From Bolinopsis microptera (Eukaryota; Ctenophora; Tentaculata; Lobata; Bolinopsidae): 64,000 nucleotides of DNA. Where the stretch lies: NCBI RefSeq assembly GCF_026151205.1, contig NC_087077.1:18150475-18214474 (forward strand). Direction: 5' to 3'. The notes under the pieces were generated by a model. The model saw only the letters and a program-made list of their open reading frames with translations, ran no database searches and was not told the origin of the DNA. Shown here one piece after another: positions 46,589 to 56,124 of the stretch. Both the position numbers and the translations under genes were made by a program. Position 1 is the stretch's first letter. Each line of letters begins with the position of its first letter.

Positions 46589-48724
46589 ATGTCAAAGGAC
46601 ACACCATCATTTGATGGGACTGGTTATAAACGGTACCGCCAGCTTGCTAAGATATGGGCAACTGTATCAACGGTGTCAGAGGAACACAAAGCAATGATAC
46701 TGATCATGTTTCTCAAAGACAAAGCATTAGACATCGCTCTAACCATAGATGAAGAACTTCTTAAGACCAAGAAGGCTGATGCTGAGCCACCTGAGACTAA
46801 AGTCGGTGTTGAGCTACTTATAGCCCAGTTAGATGAGATTTACCTAGAGAGTGATGATACTCTTGGAAAATATGAAAGATTTGAAAATTTAAAAAGAAAC
46901 TCAGAACAGAGAATGACTGAGTTTATCCTGATTTTCGAGAGTCTAGAACGAGAACTGAAGACAGAAGGAGTGACACTTCCTGAACTAGTGCTGGCCTATA
47001 AATTACTAAAAGCTGCCAATCTGTCCAATGCAGATGAGAAGTTAGCTAGAGCCACCTGCACAGCTATGACAATGGAAGATATGAAGAAATCACTCATGAG
47101 ATTGGCTGATTCCCAACTCAATAAATCCAAAGTAGAAGAATCTGACAGTCTTCCTATTAAAGTGAAAGCAGAGCCATGCTATCTAGCTTTAGACAATAGA
47201 AAACTTCCAACAGAAGCTGGTAAAAAAGAGACAACAGACTCAAATACTCTCCCAGAAGAGCAAATAATGTTCAATAGGAACAGAACTGGAAACAATGTTA
47301 GAGGAAAACAGAGACCTTTTGGTCAGAGGAATGACAACAGACAGGTTTGCTACGGGTGCTACTCTCCAGGACACTGGATCAGAGACTGCCCTCTTAGAGC
47401 TCCTTTCAGACAGCCGATGAACTTCCAAAGGCCGCCTTACCAGCAACACACCATGCCTAATAACCAACACTCAGGCTACAGACAAGGACCGCCCAACCCA
47501 GCCTATTACAACCAGCAGATTCCTTATTATCTGTCAGACATGATTCCCAACAATGAAGAGTTTTACGGATACAACCAAGAATACTATGAAGAACCTATGC
47601 CTACAGTGAAACCCATATTCTTCCAATGGAACGTCCGTCAAGAAGAAGAAGCTGCTTTTCTAGCCGGAGAAACTGTCAATAAAGCTTTGTTAGACTCAGG
47701 AGCAAGTAGAACAGTAGCCGGGGAAAACTGGTATTCATGCTTTCTAGATTCTCTAGATGACGAGACAAGAAGCACTGTTAAAGAATTCCCAGCAGAAATC
47801 ATCTTTAGATTTGGAGTAGGAACCCTAGAATCTTCTAAGAAAGTGATCATCCCAGTCACAATTTGTACCCACAAAATTCGGCTTGAAGTACACATCGTTA
47901 ACAGTGACATACCTCTTCTATTATCTTTGAAGTCAATGAAGTGCATGGGAGTACAACTTAATTTCGAGACAGACACCATTACCATCCGTGGAGAAGATTA
48001 CAAGCTAGAGTTGACTAAATCAGGTCACTATGCGATCCCAATCCAGGAAGAAAACGTGATGGTTCCAAAACAAGAAGCAGATAAGCAGATGAATAGTAAA
48101 GAGAGATCTCAAGCCAGAGCTCAAGAAACAAACTCTGATCATAATTCTACTCTAAGAGACTTCAACATTCCAAATCTTGATCCTGAAGAGATAAGTGCTC
48201 AAGTAAAACCTGAGATCCAAACCATTACTAGAACGACAGATCAAGAAGAACCACAGGAAACAACAAACAACCTACCTGGTGGAACTGCAGAGCCTACAAT
48301 AGTTGAAGTTAAAGACACTCCAGAAACAACTATTGAGAGAACTACTGAAGAAGTGGAACAAACAAAGAAACCTCCAAAGGCAAGGAAACCTATGAAGAAA
48401 AATGAAGGCTTGATAACTGCAGTAATTGAAGGAGACACAGTGGTATTCCAAGAACCTGATTCGGATACATGGCACAAAGTTCAGCTTAAGTCTAGAGGAT
48501 ACACTGTCAACAGCATGAACAAGAACTACTGGAATGTCATTTCAGAAGACGGAAGTTTTTCCGGGGTCAATTTAGACAAAGTAGACTGGCTACTTGAGAA
48601 AGACCCTCCTGAACCTCCTCCCATAGCTGAACCCAATGGAAATGAAGAGAGTATCAAGTTTGCCGAGATGATGTCTGAAGAAGTTTTTGTCCTGAGAACA
48701 GTGCCAAGCACATACTACAACTAG
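46589..48724 (+). CDS. LTR-element Gag-protease polyprotein
   Basis: 711 aa from the ATG at 46,589 (the open frame reaches back to a GTG at 46,583). The first ~200 residues are a helical Gag region (FDGTGYKRYRQLAKIWATV). A zinc knuckle CYGCYSPGHWIRDC lies near residues 254-267, and a Gln/Asn/Pro/Tyr-rich linker follows. LLDSGASRTVAG near 367-378 is the retropepsin active-site motif. The C-terminal third is charged (EETTNN/EEVEQTKK) with a final domain (VIEGDTVVFQEPD, WHKVQLKSRG) that may be a small folded module. No reverse transcriptase, RNase H or integrase follows. The frame is intact. Copia-like is my best guess, from the 5-bp duplication and tRNA-Met site. Confidence 0.88.
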   Translation: MSKDTPSFDGTGYKRYRQLAKIWATVSTVSEEHKAMILIMFLKDKALDIALTIDEELLKTKKADAEPPETKVGVELLIAQLDEIYLESDDTLGKYERFENLKRNSEQRMTEFILIFESLERELKTEGVTLPELVLAYKLLKAANLSNADEKLARATCTAMTMEDMKKSLMRLADSQLNKSKVEESDSLPIKVKAEPCYLALDNRKLPTEAGKKETTDSNTLPEEQIMFNRNRTGNNVRGKQRPFGQRNDNRQVCYGCYSPGHWIRDCPLRAPFRQPMNFQRPPYQQHTMPNNQHSGYRQGPPNPAYYNQQIPYYLSDMIPNNEEFYGYNQEYYEEPMPTVKPIFFQWNVRQEEEAAFLAGETVNKALLDSGASRTVAGENWYSCFLDSLDDETRSTVKEFPAEIIFRFGVGTLESSKKVIIPVTICTHKIRLEVHIVNSDIPLLLSLKSMKCMGVQLNFETDTITIRGEDYKLELTKSGHYAIPIQEENVMVPKQEADKQMNSKERSQARAQETNSDHNSTLRDFNIPNLDPEEISAQVKPEIQTITRTTDQEEPQETTNNLPGGTAEPTIVEVKDTPETTIERTTEEVEQTKKPPKARKPMKKNEGLITAVIEGDTVVFQEPDSDTWHKVQLKSRGYTVNSMNKNYWNVISEDGSFSGVNLDKVDWLLEKDPPEPPPIAEPNGNEESIKFAEMMSEEVFVLRTVPSTYYN

Positions 48725-49192
48725 ACTGGTATTTCTGAATGTGTTAAGTTCTACCTATCTTGAGTGTTTCTCTATATTTTTGTCTGGGCAGTCTGTTTAG
48801 AGAGAAGTATAGGATTAAGGATGAAAGCATCCTTTGTGAGGACTGAGGATTGAGAAATTAGGCTACAGATATTAAAGGTTTGCAGTTTACTACAAACTGA
48901 CCTGGACCCAACGGAGTAGGCTCTTGAGACTTGAGAACTCACCATACTTCAGAATGCCTTTTAACATTGTAATGAACAAAATTTTATAACAGTTTAATGG
49001 ACATTGTTAAATTATTAATTTATTCAATATTTAGCTTATCCTTCTAAGTTGTTTTTTTTAACAAGCCTTTTATACTTTTGAATCGATGTTGTTGTTGTTT
49101 TAGACTTTTGAATTGATTTATCTATCACAGTTAGTAGTTCCATACCTCTGGGGTTTTAACTTTTATATTTTAGACTTAGATAGGGTGGAGAT

Positions 49193-49445
49193 TGTTCTAA
49201 CCAATCTTTCCCCTTTAGCAAGATCACCCTGAACTCTACTGTGGTGAGTAGAGTGTTACACTTTGTAACTGTGCTTAGCTTTTCCTAGTATAGTTTTCAG
49301 TTAATCTTTCTAGTAAGATAGGAACTGTTATTGATATTTCTAATTGCATTTATTCTATAATGTATTGCATTACAAATTATATACGTTTTCAGATAGATTG
49401 ATAACAACCATCGTGATTTCATTGCATATATCAGAGCAATAAACA
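49193..49445 (+). repeat. 3' LTR
   Basis: 253 bp, the same as the 5' LTR by eye. It is preceded by a polypurine-type stretch and followed by TAATA. Confidence 0.92.
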
Positions 49446-49450
49446 TAATA

Positions 49451-49887
49451 TCCTAACAGTCCATAGCGTCATTGTAAAAAACGCTCTTATTCTACTACAC
49501 AAAGTAAGGAACATGCCAAGCCTTCTCCCTAAATCCATCAAAGAACTTTTCCCTCACGATATTCCCACCTATAATTCCACATACGAACATAACCTTTCTT
49601 GGTTCACAACTTACAACGGCCCAACATTTAGAAATACTCTTTTCTTCAAAGGACCCATGCTCTCTATTACAAAACAAAGTAAGGATATAACTATTCCAAG
49701 TTCTACCTTTTCAATTGAAATCTTTAAAAATTCAGCTAAGCGCGAACTCCTCAAGCTGCAAAGCTCAGGAGACGATGAAAATTGGCCAAATTTCTTACTT
49801 TATAGTATACCTGGGCTAAGAAAGTCTCAAAGAGAAGGGCGCTCGCAGATAGACTACAACACCGAGTTAGTAAGCGACAACGCGTAA
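49451..49887 (+). pseudogene. LINE A C-terminal part
   Basis: The frame interrupted at 46,247 resumes directly after the target duplication. It reads through MPSLLPKSIKELF, a segment with SSTFSIEIFKNSAKREL, and ends at 49,887. It is a typical non-LTR C-terminal region. Confidence 0.75.
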
Positions 49888-50653
49888 AGAAAGATCACTC
49901 GCGACAAATGACCATGATCTTTTATCAACAACATATCATTTTAATTTCACTGCCATTATGCAATGCCGAATTTACATCTGCCGCGCAAAACTTTTTATCT
50001 ATTATTATTAAATAGTAATTAGCATGTTTACAAATTGCGACTTCAACCAGTTTTGCAGACCGTTAGTTATATAGTACTTTTAGTAGGGCATTTATTAATT
50101 ATTTTAATATATTTTATTTTACATTATTATATTTTAGTGTGACTTCTATAATTTCATTTAAGTAATAACCATTGATTAATAAATTGCGGCACACGCCAAC
50201 CTCCACCGTGGGGTTTCAAAACAAACAAGACAACAAATATTTGCCGGCCCATCAACGATTCAGTCGCCGAAACAAAAATCAAATGTTTGCTTTTTCGTTT
50301 CGGGGACTGTTTGAACTCAGTACTATATCCGACTAATCATACTTTATAATACAAAGTAAAAAGATTTTCCTCGATGGGCCGGCATTCGCAGCCGCGAAAC
50401 GCTCTGAGTACGACGAACGATGACACCACCACCAGCCGTTAATTAATAAGTCCATGGGTGACGGGATAAAGTTAAAGTAAGATGTGTAATTTCATATTGC
50501 CTATCACCTATCACCATATACCTTTATACTGGGCCGCTAAGAGCTGAGAAGGATTTAGTTTCTTGCCACATTGGTACCTCTAAAAATACAGAAAAGTGGT
50601 GGATTTTGGGGTCCAAGATCCTTAAGGTGGTATCATTTCCCTGAGATATCAAA
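49888..50653. other. LINE A 3' flank, nothing recognised
   Basis: This is AT-rich sequence with no coding frame. GATGGGCCGGC-type words near 50,235-50,245 and 50,372-50,383 form an inverted pair (TTTGCCGGCCCATC / GATGGGCCGGCATT), suggesting a small degenerate element of about 150 bp. Confidence 0.4.
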
Positions 50654-52266
50654 GGGCAATTCCACCGTGACGGACACCACGATTATGCCATTTTTAAAAG
50701 TTCAAACGAATGTTGTGCTCAGGATGTTGCTTCTTTATCAGCTTAAACTATTTATTAGTCCACATTTAACCTTTCTATAGGTTGTGTGAAAATTTCAGAC
50801 CCCTACCATTATTACTTTCTGAGATAGCACCCCTGTGACGGACGCGACTTAAATATGACACTTTTTTTGGGTGTCTACTCAGAAGGTACCCAAATCTATC
50901 TCAAAACGTTATCTATTATCTCTAATTTGGACATGCAGTGATTGAAAAAGGTTTAGGGATTTCTGAGATACCATTTTTTTGGAGATTGCTCAGTTTTTGT
51001 TTGCGTGGCGCCATTTTCAAATTGTGACGGACGTGACTGTGACGGACACACGTTTTTTTTCAATTTCTCCAAATCTTCTATTTGACACTTTTATTTTGTT
51101 CAGTGACCTTCATTCTATGTTTATGCCAATTTTTAGGCCGCTAGTACTTCCACGAGGTCTGCAATAGCCAAAATCGTCCATTTTGGGCATACGCGAGGGT
51201 ATCAATCTAGGGGCAGCAATTATTTCTCTACTTGAACAAATTTATAACTCTGGTAAAACATTCATCTCTGTTCAACACATCACACTGTTGAGACCATCTC
51301 CCAAAAGTTTCATTACTTTAGTGTTTAAAATGTGGAAGATATTGAATTTTTACTTCAAAAATATGCGAAAATAGGGTAAAGTCCATTTTTTGTGCCTTTT
51401 ACCCCTGAAAAAGGTTAAGGCAAATAAAATGGCAAAACTCAGTAAATTTAATTATTGAATTGCATATGATGTTATTTGATAGTCTAGTCAACATAGTTAA
51501 ACCTTATTTGACTTCAATTTGTCTTGGTTTTAGTCAAAATAATGGAAATATGGATAAAAATGGCTAAAAGTGAGCCGTACGGCGTACGCCCATATATGGG
51601 CATATACAAAATTATACATAACTCAGTCATTTTCTGTCCAATTTTCGATTTGACAACATTGTTTTGTTAAGAACGGTCTCAGCTTTAACAAAAATGCATT
51701 TAAAGTCTGTCAAAAGATTTTTTGGAGCATTTTCAGAAAAATGTGACGGACGCGACAAGTTGGGACCCCCCTTCCAAAAATTTTTTCTTAAAAGATACAA
51801 GCCTGATAATTTCTACGGTACTCCCTTACCTTCGATTCAGAAGAGATAGGTTACAGTGGTTTTTTGAATATAAATAGCACTATGTGGCTCTGAAAAAACT
51901 TTTTTGCTTAATTTTGTGACGGACGCGACACCATCTTTGTGGAAATTTTTTAGAAAAATTATTTGAGTAACGGTTTTGAAACTTTGCATGGCTCTCATTC
52001 TTATGCCTTTGCTTAAGTGTATGGAATTTCATAGAGAAATATTCCTGCATACCCAAACTATGGCCCTTTGAAAATTTGAATGATTTTTTTCATTTCCGAG
52101 TAGTGTTCCTTTGAATGAGAAAAATCAAAAGTTAATGCAATATGAAACAAAAAACTTTTGTTGACCTGTAAGGTTAAGAGTCTAATGAACATATTTTAAC
52201 CAAAATTAGGTGCCTATCTTAACATTTTTCATTTTCACCAAGTGGAACCTTACCGTGGAATTGCCC
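50654..52266. mobile_element. 1.6-kb TIR element with GTGACGGACGCGAC iterons
   Basis: The inverted ends are GGGCAATTCCACCGT (left) and GGGCAATTCCACGGT (right, inverse). CAAA flanks both sides (50,650-50,653 and 52,267-52,270). The length is 1613 bp. TGTGACGGACGCGAC-like words occur about six times, all in the same orientation (about 50,666, 50,836, 51,021, 51,036, 51,740, 51,913). There are no open frames beyond 60-70 codons and no transposase, so it is non-autonomous; the superfamily is unassigned. Confidence 0.75.
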
Positions 52267-52429
52267 CAAAGTAAAGTAAAGTAAAGTAAAAATTATGACA
52301 TAAAATCATCACTAATGTCTACAAAGTATCATCGCACTACATGGAAAACTAACTATTTCTCTATCAAATTTAAAAGTAATAATTATCAAATATTAATCGT
52401 GAATGAAAACAACATTAAATAATTTAATT

Positions 52430-52975
52430 TATTCATACTTCCCAGTAGAGTAAAGATTTATAAAACGTTTCTTTCCTACATAAGGACGAAACCATAGATA
52501 ATCATTGCGTTTTTCCTTATTACTGATATAACTGGTACCTTCAATTCTTATTAAAACTTCATTCGAAACATTCCAAAAATGAAAGTCATTTACAATACAT
52601 TTAGAAATCATATTCTTTTAAAAACTTTCCATCCAATTTTAAAACTCAAAACTGTCAAGCAGTTCTTCACCTCGGCCTCCGAAGGGAGTTTGTTCCAATA
52701 AGGAACAACCCGCTCTGGAAGAAAAGAACACTGAAGATTCTTGACCTTTGTCACACTCTTACTACATCTATTGGATGAAACCAGATTAGGACCTGATCTG
52801 CTTGGTCTGAACAAGTCTGAACCATAATCAGTCAAACCATTTGCATTAATAACCTTAAAAGCTTCAATAAGGTCCCCACGTATTCGCCGCTCTGCCAGCG
52901 TTGTCAAATTAAGGATTTCAAAATTGTGATCCAAGGTTGATTGATAGCTAAATGATATCACGTGAGACTGTTTAA
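52430..52975 (-). pseudogene. 3' relic of a LINE related to LINE B
   Basis: The 117-aa frame (52,961-52,608) carries LNLTTLAERRIRGDLIEAF, DYGSDLF and ERVVPYWNKLPSE. This parallels the LINE B C-terminus (LNLTTLLERR, GYGSDLFGRSGR, RVLRYWNSLPP). It is strongly 5' truncated, as is usual for LINE copies. Confidence 0.75.
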
Positions 52976-53237
52976 CTTTAGTCTTTATCAGTTTCTAATC
53001 TATCTAGATGGCTAAATACTGGGGAGATTCATTTTTTCCCCAAAGAAATTCAACCCTCCTAATAAATGCTTTTTGCATGCTGCTTTTTGTTGGAATCAGA
53101 ATTGAACTTCTGAATTCTGATAGTATAAATTTGACAATAAAATATATTTTGTATTGTTACGGCACATCTAATAGCATAAGGATAACTTATAAAAATCCCC
53201 AAAAAACTGATTTGTAACATGATCTACAAAACTACAT

Positions 53238-54869
53238 ATGATCTGTGAAATGAGCTGGTTACTAACAAGGAAATGGCTAAGTCCTTTCATTGTTGCTGGA
53301 AGTTTTTTTGCTGGAAAAACTCAATCCCACCATCTGCATCGTGAGGATACACAGCACCAATTTGTTAATTTCAATGATGTCATTGAGGACACAAGGGACA
53401 AGATAATGCAAAAGATGGCTGAAGCTTGCATACCAGGACGTTGAGAATTGTACCCCATTCACCTGTAAAACATCCATGAGAATAGCCAGCATCAGTAAGC
53501 TCATCACTGCTTTGATGACTGTAAATCTTGCTCAAAAAGGTAATGTAGATCTCAACGAGAATTTAGTTGAATTTTTAAAATCAAATGAAATTCAACTGGC
53601 AATGGGAGATCAAGAAGTAGATTGTATGACTTTCAAGCAATTACTGAGTCACACTGCTGGTGTAACAGACGAAGGGTCACACGAGGTATTCTCTAGTAGG
53701 AATTATCCCACCGTTAAAGATGGTCTCCAAATGTTCATCAATGATAAATTATTGTTTAAACCTGGTTCGGAGTACAATTATACTACATTTGGCTACAGTT
53801 TACTGAGTAATATCCTAGAAAAATCTTCAGGCAAATCGTTTGAGCAACTGTTGTCTGACTTTACATCTAAACTAGGATTACCCCACACACGTCTTGATTC
53901 CTTTGAAGAAATAATCTTGAATCGGTGTCAATACTACTGTAAGGGCGATAATGGGAAGCTCAAAAACTGCCCTTATGTTGATGACTCCTGTAGATGGGCT
54001 GGCGGAGGAATAGTCAGCACTGCGCAGGACATTGCTAATCTGGGTGACATTCTTCTGGATCCGGAAAAGTCAATGCGGCACTCGGGTCCTTGGTATTGTC
54101 GTCGGTATATTGTCCATTATCTACGTTCTGTTTTCGTAGTTTAAACAATAGTGAGTTCTAAATATACAGCTTTAAACCGATTAAGTATGAATGAATGAAA
54201 TACCTGACAATCCGCACTCTTATAATCCAAAAGCATGAGTAACTCGTAGTGATGTATGATTTCTAGAAACTTTAAATTAAATTTGGCGCTCACAGGCCTT
54301 CATGAATATGTGATCGCCGCATAAGGTTCTGTAAATGCGCAGGGCACCTTCAAGCTTAAATTATTCACCTTACTGAGGCAGTCAACCAACGCGCGGCTTT
54401 ATTTTTATGATATGATATGTTTTGATTGTTATTAATAAATACCAAAATTTAAATTTGTTTTCCTAAAATTTGTTTTCCTCTGTACCTCTACCAATCTGAG
54501 TCATCCGATAACTATGTAAATCAGGAGTATCTCCAATCAATGATAAAGTTCAATCCAGTAACTGAATTTGAGACTCAAGCTGAGTTAAAGTTGCACTATG
54601 GCTACGGAATGAGAGTGTTCCATGAGCAAGAATCACACGGTAAAACTGCTCAGTACTTCAAACTGTCCCACAATGGCGGAGCAGTTGTGTTAGTGTTACC
54701 TCTGGGTAAACATATGTCTGGTGGTAAACCTAGGGGGATCACTGTGGTCATGTTCAGTAACTCACTTGAGAGAGATGTGATTAGACTTGCTCATGAGATA
54801 GCGGCTTCATTTGAAGAGCAAATTGAGGATGGAGGTGACTGTTGTGAGCAATTATATAGTGTTGTTTAG
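53238..54869 (+). CDS. LACTB-like serine beta-lactamase-family protein (possibly broken)
   Basis: Three coding blocks read through. An N-terminal part (53,238-53,438) has a basic/hydrophobic start (LLTRKWLSPFIVAGSFFAG) that could be a mitochondrial leader. The core (53,437-about 54,065) has DVENCTPFTC, MRIASISK with the catalytic Ser-x-x-Lys, QLLSHTAG, KPGSEYNYTTFGYSLL with the Tyr motif, and RWAGGGIVST. The C-terminal block (about 54,498 or 54,526-54,869) has LSHNGGAV (third active-site motif HxGG) and KPRGITVVMFSN. In LACTB the family acts in mitochondria as a protease-like filament former. The first two blocks overlap in different frames (PG, then DVEN) and lack about 20 residues expected between them. 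The donor of the second intron is unclear. It is either a pseudogene or carries an assembly error. Confidence 0.75.
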
Positions 54870-56124
54870 TGTTACTATGGTCTTAGTGATCATTATATTA
54901 CATGTGTGTAGTAGACAGCAGTGGGTACTATATCCGTATTTCTCAACTTGTTAATTTTAATTTAACTAAGATTTCAGAAAATACAAAGTATGAAAAAAGG
55001 GTTGCTTTCAAAAAGTTCTTGCTAGGATTGGCTCCAACCGCCAACGTATCTTCAAGACATGTTTAGATATGTACATCATGGTCACTTATTGAAACGTATT
55101 GTCCCATCTTTCAATTCTAAGCTTGGTGAGCATAGCTTCTTTGTAGTGGCTCCTAAGATGTACATTGTACAATCGTCTTCATGTTACCATTACATCTCAT
55201 TAGCTCGAGCTCTGGATTAAAAACTGTGTATTAGGTTTAATAATGGTGTTATTAAACTTTTAAAATGTATAATTATTATTACATATAGTTTCCATACTAA
55301 CCATGTTATGTTTTCGATTATTAATGAAAAGTTAGATTGTGATAGTGTGTTGTGTACATATTTAACGATTTAGAATGCAACATTAGTGTACTTCAGACTC
55401 TATAATGGAAGTTGGATTTAGGAACCGTAAGAGTCATATTAAAACGTAGAGGCGTACCCGTGAAGTTTTGAGTAATTTTATGGAAAATGAAACAACCACA
55501 CTGATGTGTTCAACAACTTGACGTTATCATAATAGAACAAGTGGATGTTTCTGGAGTTGCTGAATACCCGAAAAGCCGTTTAAATGAATACAAGAAGAGA
55601 GAATGGTTCTGGCAGAATCAGCTACAGTGTCTCAGGCAATGCAATATGGGGGTATGAATGTCAGAAAAGAAAAATCTGACTTTTTAACCTATTTGACACC
55701 TGAAATACGTCCAGGGGATCACGTCCCTGGAGCTCCAACTTGTCCTCCGAATATATATATCCAACTCATCAACCAAGTTGCTGACATAGCATACACCTAA
55801 CCTCATTAGTCATTAGTTATTATACGTTCTAAGATCAATATACTAAGAGTCATCAAATAAAACGGGCTGGGAGATATTTCATTGGTTTTTATATCGAATT
55901 ACTATTTACTATTAAGGTAAAATGTTTGTCAGCCAAAATCTCGGTCTCAATTCCGGCCCTGGCCTTAATCCCGGTCCCGGCACTTTTTTCCCAGTCCTGG
56001 TCTGATCGCGGTCCCGTCCAAAAAAGCAGTCCCGGTAGAACCTTGGGCATAGTTTAAAACTGAATATATTTTCAATCTGAGATTTTTTAGAATTGTTCCT
56101 AAAATGTTTTCCAAATTAGGCATC
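54870..56124. other. Spacer with LINE scrap and CGGTCCC-type repeat
   Basis: 55,060-55,165 in one frame reads HGHLLKRIVPSFNSKLGEHS then FFVVAPKMY, which resembles the C-terminal end of non-LTR reverse transcriptases; it is a short relic. 55,935-56,040 is a degenerate CGGTCCCGG/AGTCCTGG repeat. A 65-aa frame at 55,603-55,800 has no recognised family. Confidence 0.45.

Larger units (their letters stand above)
46248..49445 (+). mobile_element. Intact gag-protease LTR retrotransposon, 3198 bp
   Basis: Two 253-bp LTRs (46,248-46,500 and 49,193-49,445) start TGTTCTAACC, end AATAAACA and appear identical. The 5-bp target duplication TAATA is at 46,243-46,247 and 49,446-49,450. After the left LTR, TGGTAGCAG at 46,502 fits a primer-binding site for initiator tRNA-Met. 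A purine stretch (GATAGGGTGGAGAT) precedes the right LTR. It encodes only gag plus a protease motif, so it needs reverse transcriptase and integrase in trans. Identical LTRs imply recent insertion into LINE A. Confidence 0.92.
35895..49887 (+). mobile_element. LINE A: degenerate non-LTR retrotransposon, split by nested insertions
   Basis: Pieces in order: an endonuclease tail (about 35,918-36,060, with DHSATLIDHVYTN and SDH), a linker (36,097-36,530), the RT first half (36,726-37,520, ending LLDYSKAFDVL), the RT second half (45,461-46,247, with GVPQGSMLGPL and the catalytic YADD) and a C-terminal part (49,451-49,887). Insertions are a 132-bp element (36,248-36,379), an AT-rich insert (about 36,533-36,725), LINE B (37,521-45,460) and an LTR element (46,248-49,445). 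The reading frame resumes when these are removed. At least one frameshift lies near 36,060. It copies RNA into DNA at the target site, in the Jockey/CR1-like style. It is now inactive. Confidence 0.85.
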
